Shown here: positions 33,320 through 46,108 of the stretch, piece after piece | How the letters are laid out: each line of letters starts with the position of its first letter | Position numbering within the stretch: position 1 is the stretch's first letter | Assembly (NCBI RefSeq): GCF_024586455.1 | Contig: NC_065922.1 | Span: 22,564,089-22,628,088 of the forward strand | DNA length: 64,000 nt | Origin: Bactrocera neohumeralis | Lineage: Eukaryota > Arthropoda > Insecta > Diptera > Tephritidae | Direction: 5' to 3' | Notes under the pieces: generated by a model | Told to the model about the DNA's origin: nothing | The model's input: only the letters and a program-made list of their open reading frames with translations | Databases searched by the model: none | Position numbers and translations under genes: made by a program

Positions 33320-34470
33320 TTCGAAGATATCTGTTAAGATTTAAAAAACCCACGAAGACCGTGGAGAGTCGATTTGTCGCAACAACTTGACGTATGGCAC
33401 GACTTGGTGCATTTTACGTCGAAACCTTAAATAGGGTTTTTTGAAAGAAAATTTCGGTGAGCAGATAATTTAACATTTTGGGCCCGTCGATTGTACACGA
33501 AGATCGCACCATTAGACTTTTTCCAGAATATGTATAGTAGGGTGTCCGTTATTTACCAAATTGATTATTTTTGACGAGACGCCCCCTAAACTTTTAGTTT
33601 TCCATCTAAAAAAGAATATCAGACCACAAAAAGTCCTTAATTTTCATAATAAACCTTGCCCCAAACACGATACATTTCCCATTTAAATAACATGGGATTT
33701 TGCCACTTTTTACGAATATTTCTTTTTCTCTGGAACTTTCTGGTTTATAGGAATAAAAAAGTCACATTCTTGTACAAAATTTAATGCTCTACAAAAAAAT
33801 GTCTTGACAATTTTTCGATATACTTACTTCTTTTAAAGTTATTCAAGTTGTAAACGAGTATAAAAAAAATATTCAAATGTAACTAAGGAATGATTAATAA
33901 AGGAAATCTGATGTACTTAAATGGTTTGAATTTGATTTGATTTGCAAATGTTTCTTATTTTTTATCTTAAAACTATAGGCATAATATATTTTTTAGAATA
34001 AACAATTGAGTTTCACAAAAAAAATCAATCTTCCGTAAAAGTTCGAAAATTCCAGAAATTACCCAGATGTTAACTTTAACCTTGAGTAACTTTTAAAGGA
34101 GTAAGTATATCGAAAAATTGTCAAAACTTTTTTTGTAGAGCATTCAATTATGTACAAGAACATGACTGTTTTATTCCTATAAACGAGAAAGTTCCAGAGA
34201 AAAAGAAATATTCGTAAAAAGTGGCAAAATCCCATGTTATTTAAATGGGAAATGTTTCGTGTTTGGGGCAAGGTTTATTATGAAAATTAAGGGCTTTTTA
34301 TGGTCTGATATCTTTTTTAGATAGAAAACTAAAAGTTTAGGGGGCGTCTCGTCAAAAATAATCAATTCGGTAAATAACGGACACCCTAATGTATCGTCGA
34401 AAATATATACAGACAATCCCGCTTCGATTCAGGCCTTGGAGCAAAGTATTACGCGTGTCATTCGATAGCT
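33320..34470 (+). mobile_element. DDE_3-type transposon remnant split by a fold-back element
   Basis: The left part encodes HEDRGESICRNNLTYGTTWC and ILRRN (helix-turn-helix region), followed after a deletion by GFLKENFGEQ. The right part (34389-34470) encodes VSSKIYTDNPASIQALEQSI, the conserved C-terminus of this family. Between them sits the 847-bp element at 33540-34386. The LINE at 34470-35195 abuts its far end. Confidence 0.65.
33540..34386. mobile_element. 847-bp fold-back element with about 310-bp terminal inverted repeats
   Basis: The left arm (33540 to about 33850) and right arm (about 34080 to 34386) are reverse complements with few differences. Shared blocks include GGGTGTCCGTTATTTACC, AGACGCCCCCTAAACTTTTA, ATTTAAATAACATGGGATTT and GACAATTTTTCGATATACTT. 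TA flanks both ends (33538-33539 and 34387-34388), a target-site duplication. No coding capacity is seen. Confidence 0.88.
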
Positions 34471-35195
34471 TCTTCTTCTTAATGGGCGTAGACACCGCTT
34501 ACACGATTATAGCCGAGTTAACAACAGCTCGCTAGTCGTTTCTTCTTTTCGCTACGTGGCGCCAATTGGATATTCCAAGCGAAGCCAGGTCCTTCTCCAC
34601 TTGGTCATTCCAACGGAGTGGAGGTCTTCCTCTTCCTCTGCTTCCCCCGGCGGGTATTGCGTCGAATACTTTCAGAGCTGGAGTGTTTTCGTCCATCCGG
34701 ACAACATGACCTAGCCAGCTTAGCCGCTGTCTTTTAATTCGCTGAACTATGTCAATGTCATCGTATATCTCGTACAGCTCATTGTTCCATCGAATGCGAT
34801 ATTCGCCGTGGCCAATGCGCAAAGGACCATAAATCTTTCGCAGAACTTTTCTCTCGAAAACTCGTAACGTCGACTCATCGGTTGTTGTCATCGTCCAAGC
34901 CTCTGCACCATATAGCAGGACGGGCATTATGAGTGACTTATAGAGTTTGGTTTTTGTTTGTCGAGAGAGGACTTTGCTTCTCAATTGCCTACTCAGTCCG
35001 AAGTAGCACCTGTTGGCAAGAGTTATCCTGCGTTGGATTTCTAGGCTGACATTGTTGGTGGTATTAATACTGGTTCCTAAATAGACGAAATTATCTACAA
35101 CTTCAAAGTTATGACTGTCAACAGTGACGTGAGTGCCAAGTCGCGAGTGCGACGACTGTTTGTTTGATGACAGGAGATATTTCGTCTTGCCCTCG
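34470..35195 (-). mobile_element. RTE LINE 3' fragment with a long open frame
   Basis: 5'-truncated copy on the minus strand. One frame is open for about 220 codons from the truncation point to a stop at 34532. It contains DNFVYLGTSINTTNNVSLEI, SLIMPVLLYGAEAWTMTTTD, LSWLGHVVRMDENTPALKVF and GRPPLRWNDQVEKDLASLGI. It ends with a GAAGAAGAAG tail near 34470. The lack of stops suggests it is younger than the other two copies. Confidence 0.88.
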
Positions 35196-35199
35196 CTAG

Positions 35200-38100
35200 C
35201 TGCCAGTAAAAATATACACCAAAAAATGTACTTTCAAATTATAAGAAATATTCCCCATTATATTTAAAGTTTCTGAGTTTTTTCTGTAAAAATGTAGGAT
35301 ACCTCGAAATGGATCACCTTTTACATAGGTTTGCCTTCTGACTTCACTATTGAGTTCCTACTAATACAATTACGTTATGTTATTTTAAAAATATTTTGTT
35401 TTTTTAATTAATAATAAAATGATAACCTTTCAATAGGGATATTAAATTAGGTGCGTGACTTGGCTAAGATATGAATATTGAGCCTGAAGGTAGGCAACAT
35501 CATATATTATAAGAAAATATTTCGGAGTGAAGGGGTTATATCCACTTGTAAATAAAAAAAGTTGATTTCTTCTTTTATGCTTATATATTTGAGAGCATTC
35601 TCTGAAAATATGAAGTTGTTTTGGAGAAAAGTTTTTTAGATTTGTGTGTATTTGTAAGAATTAAAAAACGCGTTTTTACTTGAAATGCTGTAGGTGATGG
35701 ACCAATCGACTCGAAATTTTTACACATCTCCCTTAAATAAGTTTTCCAGATAATGAACGAATGAATGATATTTTGGATAACAATTTCGATTTTTAAGCTA
35801 TTCTGTTGTTTCATAAAAACTACTTTTTTTATTGGGAAGCCGCCACATTGACAAAAATAACTATTTTGAGGTGAACTTTAACCATTTCCTGTAATTATTT
35901 ATTTCTATGTTAAAAAAAATGTTGGTCTTTGGATTCGAAATGATTTGAAGCAGCAAAATTTTTCTCTCCGGCAGATACTCTGTTTGGGATCTACCACTGG
36001 AGACGGGGATAAAGAAAATACTATACTTTCAAAATAAGGCTCCGATTTTTAATAAAAATAGAATAAAATAGAAATAAAATGCCTCTTCAAACAAAAAATT
36101 ATATTAAAAAAAAATTGTTTTTGACTTATAATTATGTGGATTCAATTCCTTAATAGACTTAACAAAACCAAACAGTTTGTGCTCTGTATGTCTACATGAA
36201 TATTAACAACTTTGATTTGTCGTCCAGTGTATTAAAACGGCACTTGAACACTTTATTTAATATTTATTATCATTGTAAATTAAAAATGTTGTGTTTGCAG
36301 AAATCATTAATTAAGTTATTTATGACCAAATAATTTTATAAAAATTCCATACATACAGCTGCACATGAAAACAAATAAGTTGGCGATATGCATGAGTTAG
36401 TAAATGAAACTCATTCTTTTATTAATGAAAAAAGCTGATATTGCGAAGCAATAAACATCATTCACGGTATTGAACTTGAAAATTTTGAAAGCGAAAGTGT
36501 AAGCGGTTTTCTCAAAAAATAATGTTATATTTCTGCAATGTATTAATAAAGTATGAAGTGCCAAAATTATTACTTAAAAGTGTAACTTAATATATGTACA
36601 TACATATATATAATCTACTGTACGCATATAAAAGTATACAGTATACGTATGTATGTATGTATTTTTTGGCCCTCACAGCTCTGCTCCAAATCAATTAAGC
36701 GGTCAAAGTCAATAACTTGAGCGCTTCGCTGTCAACTTCGACGCCAGCGTCAATAAATTTTGAATAACAAAACGTCATTACATTAGCAGAGAGTTGTATT
36801 TGTATTCATATTAAAATATATGTATGTATAGGAAAAGAAAAAAATTACAAATTTGTTGGCGTTTAGCACGCGTAGCCGATTAAATAATAAATGAATAAGA
36901 ACTATATGTTATAGTAATGAAATCGATCAGTGTAGTATTTTGAAAGTATATTCAAGTTTCTCTCTAAGCCACGCTTTCCCTAATATATTATTGTTCGATA
37001 ACTAAGCCATTAGTAAAGGGCTCGGCTATAAACGGGTAAGCGCTGGAAGGAAGCCATTAGTAAAGATGACTGAATAAATAACTACACTACCCAAATATGA
37101 ACATAAATAGATGAATGCCTCCCAAAGCTTGCCAAAATACCCTTTTATCGAATGTAATGATTTCTTACAGAGTTTACATCTTATAGTAAAACAAATCTAA
37201 TAAAATTAAACATTAATTTAAACATGGTATAATAATTAATTTATAAAATTTTGTACCACAAATTGATGATCATAAAGAAAATTTGTTCTGTGTGCCCACT
37301 AATGCTTTTATTTGGAGGCTTTCAGTCATAAAATTCTACTAAGAAATACCACTAAGGAATAAGTGGTTCAAAGAAATATATGAACTCTTGACATATGTAG
37401 ATATATTTATATAGAGTGTGCGTCAAATTTTATAAATTTTTCAATTTATTAGCCGCTTGAATCGCAATTAAGAACAATACCAAAAACACTTCATAACCGG
37501 AAATTGCTTTGCATTTAATAATCGGTCAGTTTTACGTGTATAGTATACATAAATCCATGGATTGATATTGTAAGATTAATAAATTATCTCTCACTGACAT
37601 TTGAACAAAGGCCATCATTGGATGTTATTTTTTTAAACGAAACTAAACAGCCAATAGAAATCCATATAATTATATTTGTATTCATGTCTGTATCAATTTG
37701 TCAAATTATTTGTTTTTTTTTTCTGGAAGAAAACCATTCAGGAAATCTGATATCAAAAACAGGTGACATTCGCTGGTCAACCAGCCTCGCAGATTCCCTT
37801 TGTAATCGATTAAAAAAAGTAAGACTACGCAATTGCTTGATCACCCCTCAGCCAGCATTTATGCCGAAATTATAGCTATGTATATTGCCCGAGATTCTCG
37901 AAAAAATAATGAAATTCGTAGAAAAAAAGATTACTTTGACGTGTAAGCCTTCCGGCTACTTGTTTGATGAGAAGTGGAGTTTGATTATGGAGTTATGTAT
38001 ATGTATAAAATGATTCAAAAAAAAAATTTTTTTTTTTTTTTTTTGAGCGTACCTGGAAAAATTAGGATATCTTGACTAGACACCTCTGGAAAAAAATTTT

Positions 38101-38500
38101 GAAACATTAGGTTTGTTAATATTAAACCATTAAGGTCCAAAATCGCTCATACAGTTTCCTATTTGTTCTTATTATCAGATTATAAAAATTTATATCTCGC
38201 TTCCAACTACTTGAAGAAACATTTTTTTCCTTGGCAAGATTTTGTCAAAATTTGACGATAGCGTGACACCGCTCACATTTAAAAAAGCTATATATGATTT
38301 TTTTTCAACCCAACCGTTTAAAAGATATTAACGGTTGAAGTTTGATTATTTTTCAAAATTTTTTTGATTTACAAATGAAAAATAAATTATATCAAGATAA
38401 AACTTTGGGCGAATAGTGCCTTTAAAGTACCAATAGTTGACTTTGGCAGAAAATATTGGTCAATCTGTGAGATATGTAATTGAAATTCGGAAGGGATCCG
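35200..38500. other. Unassigned non-coding stretch
   Basis: AT-rich, with microsatellite-like TATG/CATA runs near 36600-36660 and poly(A)/poly(T) at 38010-38045. No exon or transposon is supported. Confidence 0.45.
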
Positions 38501-38775
38501 TTCCTCATAATACTATGCCTGCGTGTAAAAACAGGTTAAATCCCTTCAGTACTTTCCTTAGCCCCCATATTACCTAATATTAAGATTTTCTAACTTCCGG
38601 GTAACTTTATACACATAAATCGGCCAATATGTAAATTATTTTAATACAATTGAGAGAATTGCTTAGAATGAATAAAATTGGGTGAAAACTTGCCCTAGTA
38701 CCCAAATAACTAACAAGCCAGCAAGTTGCTAGAGTATAAAATGTTCGGTTGTGTCCGAATTTACAACTCTCTTCC
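38500..38775 (-). repeat. Interspersed repeat A, reverse copy
   Basis: On the minus strand it begins near ACACAACCGAACATTTTATA and CTCTAGCAACTTGC, the same start as the plus-strand copy at 39776 (GGTGTAACCGAACATTTTAT), then runs about 200 bases of AT-rich non-coding sequence. Confidence 0.55.
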
Positions 38776-39775
38776 TTGTTCTTTGATTAATTTAAGCAAA
38801 ACCAGTGTGATTTTGAGCAATCGTGCTTCGCTTGCCATTGTTGCGTATTCGCCATTATAGTTATTTGTTTTCCCATGTCAATTCGTTTCAGCACTTATGT
38901 TTATTTATCAATTTATTTTAATTTTTCGTTTTAATTTCGTTTTTAATATGACAAAGTGATGCCGCACAGCAGTAAATGGTTGATTATGGCAGTGATTAAA
39001 GCAAGAGCATTTTGAGCTTCCGCCCAAGCTCACGCATGCAAGTCAATTTCTCGAAGATACATAGGTATACATATCATATATACATTAAACATATGTATTT
39101 ATCTATAGTTTCGAACACATATACAGTTGTGTGCAGAAGCAGGCTAACATCGAACGGAAAAATTACTTTTTCTGATTATAACTAAATCTCTCGAAAAAAC
39201 TGGTTTGATTTAATATCCAAAATCGATTTGCAATGAAACTTTTACCTAGTCTTGTGTACACTTTTACAGAAGCTAAATATATTATTTTTCAACAAGTTTT
39301 TTACTTTGAATTTAAGACAATACTTTTATTTTGAACACAGCTGTACGTACTCGCTTACAAATAACAGTTATAATGCTAAGCAAGCATGAAACCTTTGTCA
39401 ATCCACTGACAACAAAACAATGCAATCTATTAAATACTCGAACATACATATATACATATGTATCATTCATGTTGTTGTTAATAGATTACTCATACATACA
39501 TGTGTAAGTAAGTGTGTATGTTCTTAGCTGAAGAAAACAATTTGTAATACAAGTATCATGTTTCGAAATGTTGACTGAATGATGCACTAGTTCCATGTTG
39601 AATATCAACAAATTTTATCACACTTTACTGAACTTTGCACTAGTGTGGTAAATGGACATAGTTTGATGATAAACATTATGTATGCATGCAACTGCAATGA
39701 ATATCAATAATAAAGTATAATAAAAAAAATTAAAAAGTTAATAATAATATTAAAAAAAAATTATGAGAAACAAGT

Positions 39776-42700
39776 AAAGAAGGGGAATTTCGGGTGTAAC
39801 CGAACATTTTATACTCTTGCAACTTGCAGGAATCAATCCTTCAGGTTATGGCAAAACTTTGTATTAAAATAAAAACTTGTTGCTTTTAAGCATCCATTAT
39901 TCGAAGAAATGGTGAATAAAATTCAATTAAATACGTTATTTTCTGTACTTATATTGAAGGCCATAAACTTAGACTTAGTTTTATTGCTATTTTTTAGTTT
40001 GCGTCAGCTAAAATTATTTCGAAAACTTTCAACTGAAATATGTATTATTAAGTCGACCCAGAGGGCTAAATTTATTATATTGAGTCAGTGTGGAAAACGT
40101 CAATCAGAGCATCGTAATTCATTATATTAGGGATATAAGGTTCAGACCAAGGTGTAGATATCTTATCCATTTAGTTTCATTAAAATATCACACATTTTGA
40201 TCAACCTGAACGGTATAAATGCAAGTGGAAAGACGGAATCCATTATATGAGGAGTATTGGGGGGCAGAAAAAAGGACGGCTGATCGCATTAATTTGAAGC
40301 AATTTCATATATAAATAAATAAAACTCACTGATTGACATATTCAGCATGAAACTTGTTAGAATAACGAAAATAATTCTAAGTAGGATATGGTAATTGGGC
40401 TAGTATTGACTAGATTTCTATCTATTTTAACCAAGAGTAAATGCAATTAAGATACAGAAAAACTCCCAAGGTTTCATCAAGCTTCCTCACATAAAATCAT
40501 CAATTAATCGCCTTCAAAGTAACATCCATTTGAAGTGATGCACATGTGCCAACGCTTCTTCCAATCGTCAAAACATTTTTTATAGGCATTTTCCGGGATT
40601 GCCTTCAGCTCTCGCGTCGAATTTGTTTTGAAGTCTATGAATTTGCTAAATAGCCAGCAGTTACACGAAGGTAAATTAGGTGAATACGGTGCTTGCTCAA
40701 TGATACTTGTTGAGTGTTTGTTCAAAATTTAAGACGAATACGTTAAAAAATTTTGTAAAATTCGACAAACACTACTGTGGTCGACTGACAAAAACAGCTG
40801 CTATAAACACACTGGTAGACAGATCGCACTAATTTTTGGCATCATAATTAAGGACAGTTGTACCAACTTAGGACAAAAATGTACCTGTCTTCCATATAAG
40901 CGGGAGATAAGAAGAATTCCCGATACTTTCTTGACAGTGTGTATATAGAGTAAAGTCAACCGGATGTTTGAATATACTCAAATTGGCTACATGGGGGTTC
41001 GATTAAGCTTTCGCCCAATTATACCCACATGTATAATACAAGTAGATAAACTGATATGAGTAAAATATCTTCTGTAACTTTCATTGAGATAACTCACATG
41101 TTGGCCGATATATGCGGTATAAAGTCATCCAGAGGTTCGAAAATCTTTATGTTATGTATATGGGGGCTGAAAGAAGTATTGGTCCGAATCAACCCATTTT
41201 TTACACATAGACATACTAATAACAGGAACGATTTTTTTCTAAATTTCAATAATATATCTCACACATGGACCGATATTTTCTGTCAAAAGTCTACTATAGG
41301 TAATGGGGTTCGCATATTCGGTACATAGGGGCTTGAGCTGTTTTGGTTAGATCTGGACAGTTTTTCAAAGGACCTAGTAGTGCAAAGTTTTGTCGCGTTA
41401 TATTAATTGCTTCTTGAATTGTATACCGGAATGTGAAAGAATCAAAAGGAATTTAAAATTGTGTTATATGGGACGTAGGTCTGGCTATAGTCCGAGTTCA
41501 CCCATTTGCACACTGTGACACAAAAGTATTAAAATAATATTATGTACAGAATTTTTCTGAAATCGGTCCAGCAGGTTCTGAGGTGTGTGATCTAACTTTG
41601 ATTAGGGCAGTACCATGACCATAGTCCAATTTTGTCTACGGCTGTTCGAGATTTAGTGTGTTTTTTTTTAATTTTGAGTAATGCTATATCTGAAAATATT
41701 TCCTGAATAAAGTGATTTCACAACAATTAATGAAGAAATAGTGAAAGACTGAAAGTTAGAAAATATTTTTATAATCGATTTGGCGTCTTACAATGAATAT
41801 TTATCTTATTATTACAACAGTCTACAGCAATCTACAGAGTGCTGAACTAAACCAATCCATCGATCAATATTTGTTTCATCTTATTGAAAGTCATCAATAA
41901 TTATAGTCAAAAATTTAAAAATATGAAGATCATTCACGTTGGCCTCTTATTTCAATTGTGTATGAAGAATTTTTGGTCCAACCTATATAACAGATGATAA
42001 AAGTCGGGCCAGCATTTTTCTAAACGAAAACTTTAATTTTTTTCGACATTGGCATTGACCTCTTATAGTACCTTTGAAATAAGAGACAACTTTAGATGAT
42101 GGATAAAGTATTAAATAAACCAAGTAATGATATCAATTTCTTCGACAATCGAACCTGTTAATCTAATTAATCTAAAATCGGATAAAAATCTTATTTCATA
42201 ATTCCGATAACCTGTACACTATGTTGAGTTCGTTTTCATTATAATAATTCCAAGAACAAGAACTAATCTTAGCAGTAAAAGGGATCAAAGACTGATTATT
42301 TTACAATCCAAATCGAATTCGTTATATTCGTAGCTGCTATTAAATTACATAAGTTTTCACGTAATGATTGATTTATGCAAGTTAATTGTATATAGATCTT
42401 TTAATATAAACATCAAAATATTTATATATCTATTGTCAGTTCGACCAGCGATTACGTAGACTACCCATAAATCCAGAATGGAATATAATCTGCTCTCGAA
42501 ATTTGACCTCATTAATATGCGTCATATTTCCTATCATTTTAACTAAATTAGGAATAATAATAAATAAACATCAAGAACAGCTGACGTATCAGTAACGTAT
42601 GCAAATTTTATATGTAGTGTGTATGACTTATGCCTAACACCAGTTATACTCTTGCACCATGTTGCTACAGAGTATAATAGTTTTGTTCACCTAACAGTTG

Positions 42701-42800
42701 TTTGTATCGCCTAAAACTAATCAGGTTTAATATATGGTTATATGTATATATAAACATTACTATAATGACGAGACGGGTGGAAATCTGAAAAGTAGGGACA
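39776..42800 (+). repeat. Interspersed repeat A, long decayed copy
   Basis: Starts AAAGAAGGGGAATTTCGGGT and TATACTCTTGCAACTTGC. It continues with units such as ACATGTTGGCCGATATATGC and ends near TGCTACAGAGTATAATAGTT, TTCACCTAACAGTTGTTTGT and ATGACGAGACGGGTGGAAAT. From memory this family is very frequent in tephritid genomes. A mariner remnant (40.5-40.9 kb) sits inside it. Confidence 0.55.
40490..40947 (-). mobile_element. Mariner remnant with one good terminal repeat
   Basis: The minus strand encodes the transposase C-terminus EQAPYSPNLPSCNCWLFSKF to RWHMCITSNGCYFEGD. The third catalytic Asp is Asn (SPN for SPD). The other end carries ACACTGTCAAGAAAGTATCG at 40944-40925, a sequence also found at 54.25 kb. 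The middle of the element is deleted. Confidence 0.75.
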
Positions 42801-42883
42801 ATAACTTTTCAAGCCCCCACATATAGAATGCCTTCTTCATACTAAGTACCTTTAACAATAGTAAGCTCTTCGACCAGTTTATT

Positions 42884-43585
42884 ATCAAAACGTTAACTTC
42901 GGCTGTACCGAAGCTAATATACCCTTCACAGGTGTATTTTTTTTGGTAACTATGTGTGCAATTTGTATGGAAGCTATATGCTATAGTAATCCGATCTGAA
43001 CAATTTTTTCTGAAATTATGTTATTACCTAAAGCAATAATCCATGTAAAATTTCGTGAAGATACCACGTCAAATGCGAAAGTTTTCCATACAAGCCCTTG
43101 TTTCCGATCGTTCGGTTTGTATGGCAGCTATATGCTATAGTGAGCCGATCTAAACAATTTCTTTCGATATTACATTATTTCTATAAACAATAACTCATAC
43201 CAAATTTCGTGAACAGATCTTGTGAAATGCAAAAGTTTTCCATATAAGTACTTGATTCCGATCGTTCAGTTTGTATGGCAGCTATATGTTATAGTGGTCC
43301 GATATCGGGCGTTCCGACAAATGAGTAGCTTCTTGAAGAGAAAATGCCTTTTGCAAAATTTCAAAACGATATCTTAAAAACTGAGGGACTTGTTCGTATA
43401 TATACAGACAGACGGACGGACGGACGGATAGACAGACAGACAGACAGACGGACATAGTTAAATCGACTCAGCTCAACATACTGATCATTTATTTATATAC
43501 TTTATGGGGTCTCCGACGCTTCCTTCTAGGTGTTACAAATTTCGTGGAAAACTTAATATGTATACCCTGTTCAGGGTATAAACAT
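42884..43585 (+). repeat. Interspersed repeat B, best-preserved copy
   Basis: Starts with a small palindrome AACTTCGGCTGTACCGAAGC. It contains three related units with GTTTGTATGGCAGCTATATG, then AAAACGATATCTTAAAAACT, a GACA/GACG run (43405-43455) and GATCATTTATTTATATACTT, and ends CCCTGTTCAGGGTATAAAC, again a palindrome. It is non-coding. I recall similar sequence as abundant in tephritid genomes; its class is uncertain. Confidence 0.75.
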
Positions 43586-43742
43586 ATGTTTGAGTACTCT
43601 GGATAGGCCTAATCTTTCTTTGTTCAAAATTATACAAAACATTGTTTTCAGGAAATGTGTATAGTTATTTATCTTAAACCTTATCTGCTAGGATCAAATT
43701 TTTCTCATTCCGTATTAATTAAGTAGCCACAATTTTACTTAC

Positions 43743-43843
43743 ATATTGTATATCAGCCGGAAGTTTTTGGAGGACACTTGTTGTCAAGGTGGTTGCATGG
43801 GCTTTGCGGAAAGCAGGAAGTATTCGAAGAGAGGCAGCAGCAA
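43743..43843 (-). other. Orphan spliced exon, possible 5' leader exon of the MCT-like gene
   Basis: On the minus strand a textbook acceptor, TTTTTCTTCTCTTTCAG, precedes 101 bases of balanced composition that end at TAT|GTAAGT. One frame is open (VAAASLRILPAFRKAHA...), but it starts without ATG and has no partner exon nearby. The next minus-strand exon with an acceptor is the MCT start exon (candidate acceptor TTCCAG, exon from about 20875). The simplest reading is an untranslated leader exon about 23 kb upstream. A coding exon of another gene is the alternative. Confidence 0.4.
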
Positions 43844-43859
43844 CTGAAAGAGAAGAAAA

Positions 43860-44890
43860 ATCATGCGTTTAACCTTTTTGAAATGTGGAAACTAATATCG
43901 TAAGTACGAGCGTCAAACCAAAAACGATATTTATCAGCATAATTTTGCTTCTAATAAATCTCATGATACATAATACTGAACAATATTTTGAATACTCGGG
44001 TATGCGCCCAAGTAAACAAATTTTGAGCGATTTTCATCTAATCTGCTAATTAATTTAAACTGTTTGTTTAGTTGAATTTACGATGAGGTTCGACGTATTT
44101 TTTTTTTTTTTGTTTTTTTAATTTACTTTCTTTGTTTGTTGCTGAGGTTGCTTCCCTGCGTACATTTCGTAAATTTTTTCTTTGTTTACTTGCAATTCAC
44201 TTTGGCCCATTTTCTAAGCGTAATTATCGGGTATATATACATATATGCAGTTAAACAAACAAGTGTATTTATAAGTATAAAAATAGGTTTATATTTATGC
44301 AGGTGTATATTTATTTTAAAATTTGAGAGTAGAAATTCACGAAGTGCATTCAGTGAGATTTTCACAGTTCATTGCCAGCAAAAATCAAATTTAGTACATT
44401 TCAATGTCACAAAAATTATATGTATAGTATATAGTAAGCTATTTAAATATATATGACATTTAAATAAAACCGGATACAAAAATAATGTCGATGTATATGT
44501 ATGTGCCACACGAGTTATCGCAAACAGCCTTTTGGCTAAGAAAACGTGTAACGAAACTAAATAGCAGATATACCAATTTAATGAGGCATCCACATATAGT
44601 ACATACATATATTGTTGCACTAATTCAACTCGATAATTTTGCTGTTGCTTTAACATGTAATGTTGTTTTGACAAGCGAACTGAAGCGAGCAGAGAAATGG
44701 CGAATCGAATACAGCTAAGGTATCTGGATAATCGTTGCTGATTCAATTTTATTATTGTTTGAAACAAATGAAATATTTTGTAATTTCTTGAACAGTTTTT
44801 CGAATTTTCGTTGTTATTCTCTTCGTAGAACAATAAAAAATGTATCGATCTTTAGCGAATTTCTCTCTCTGGCATAAAATTTATATATTT
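43860..44890. other. Unassigned non-coding stretch
   Basis: AT-rich sequence upstream (minus sense) of the orphan exon. Open frames on both strands here overlap and show no family motif. Confidence 0.4.
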
Positions 44891-44904
44891 TATACTTCGG
44901 GATT

Positions 44905-45560
44905 GGAAAACAGTAACAAATATTAATAATCGAAAATCGCTTTATAAATTTAAAAAAATAATCTCCATTAAGGTCTCTACAATTTTGCGTGCGCTTAAAC
45001 AAATTCTCAAAGCACTTTTGCCGTTCTAATTTATGTATCTCCAAAACATGTATTCTAAATGCATCAACCTCCTCTTACGGTGGCGAAAAACGTTGACCTC
45101 TTAGTTTTTTTTTTACGTACGAAATAAGTCATTCAATACCAACTCTGGACTTTACGGTGGATAACTCATCAAATCGGAGTTTAAAGGGCTCAAAAATGCA
45201 GTTGTTTCAGTCGATGTGCGAGAGCTCGCATTATCGTGGTGAAAAGTGGACGTATTCGGTAGTTTGTTTTTGATATTTTGAAACAGAACCGGGAAAAAAT
45301 AGTTGTATACCACTCCGAGTTTACTGCTCAGTGCTTTTTCATACCACTAGTTGCATCATAATCAGTTTCTTCAAAAAAGCAGGCAACCATTTTCTTGTAA
45401 GTGTTTCGAGCGGGAACAACTTTTGTTGACCCAAGCAGTCAACTGTTATTTATTTTCAGGCTGCATAAATCTACAATTTATCACCTGTCACCAATTGACA
45501 GGAGCCGTTTTTATGCGATTGACAAATTGTGTAGGATCCAACGTGAAAAACATTTTTTAC
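44905..45560 (-). mobile_element. Mariner remnant of a separate lineage
   Basis: Minus-strand pieces in order: VTGDK (first catalytic region, near 45500), KMVACFFEETDYDATSGM, a frameshifted FTTIMRALAHR-type stretch corresponding to HHDNASSHTS (second site), LMSYPPYSPELVLNDLF (third site with Glu for Asp) and EIHKLERQKCFENLFKRTQN with a terminal NGDYF. It has several stops and is not functional. Confidence 0.75.
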
Positions 45561-46108
45561 AATCAAATGTTTATGCGATATTGAATGTATGCTCACCACT
45601 AATTAGTTGTCCTAATCTTAAAATGAGTCTCATGCCAATCTTGCACTATCAGTTTGAAGACAGCATCAATTGTTTTCGGAGGAATAACTGATTTTGGACG
45701 AAATACATATTTGCAGTGATCTACGACCTCGAATGTATTCACCATAAATTTGATAAACATAGGTCTTGAGTAGAGCTCCTTCTTATAGGAGAAGTTTATC
45801 GAACTTTATTATAGCAGAAATTTGACCGTTTGGTCAAAAGAGTTGGTAACTCATATTCAATTCCAAATCCATAGAGAGAAAAAGAACATTATGACTTTTA
45901 AAAGGCAGTATCTAGTCTAGTTAGTTTCATAAAAGTATTACCTCGTTTAGCTCATGAGAACATAGAGTTATATAAATATGGATCAAATCCTTTTATCTGG
46001 CTAGAACATACCTAATGTCAACAATGGGAATATTATCTCTGTAATAACAAATCGTAGGCGTCATACTTTTAGTAATAAATTTTTACTTTTTGTAGCTTTA
46101 ATAATAAT

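Noticed and set aside
44369..44833. 154-codon minus-strand frame
   Set aside because: Tyr/Leu/His-rich as expected from random AT-rich DNA, and overlapped by other frames on the plus strand; no motif.
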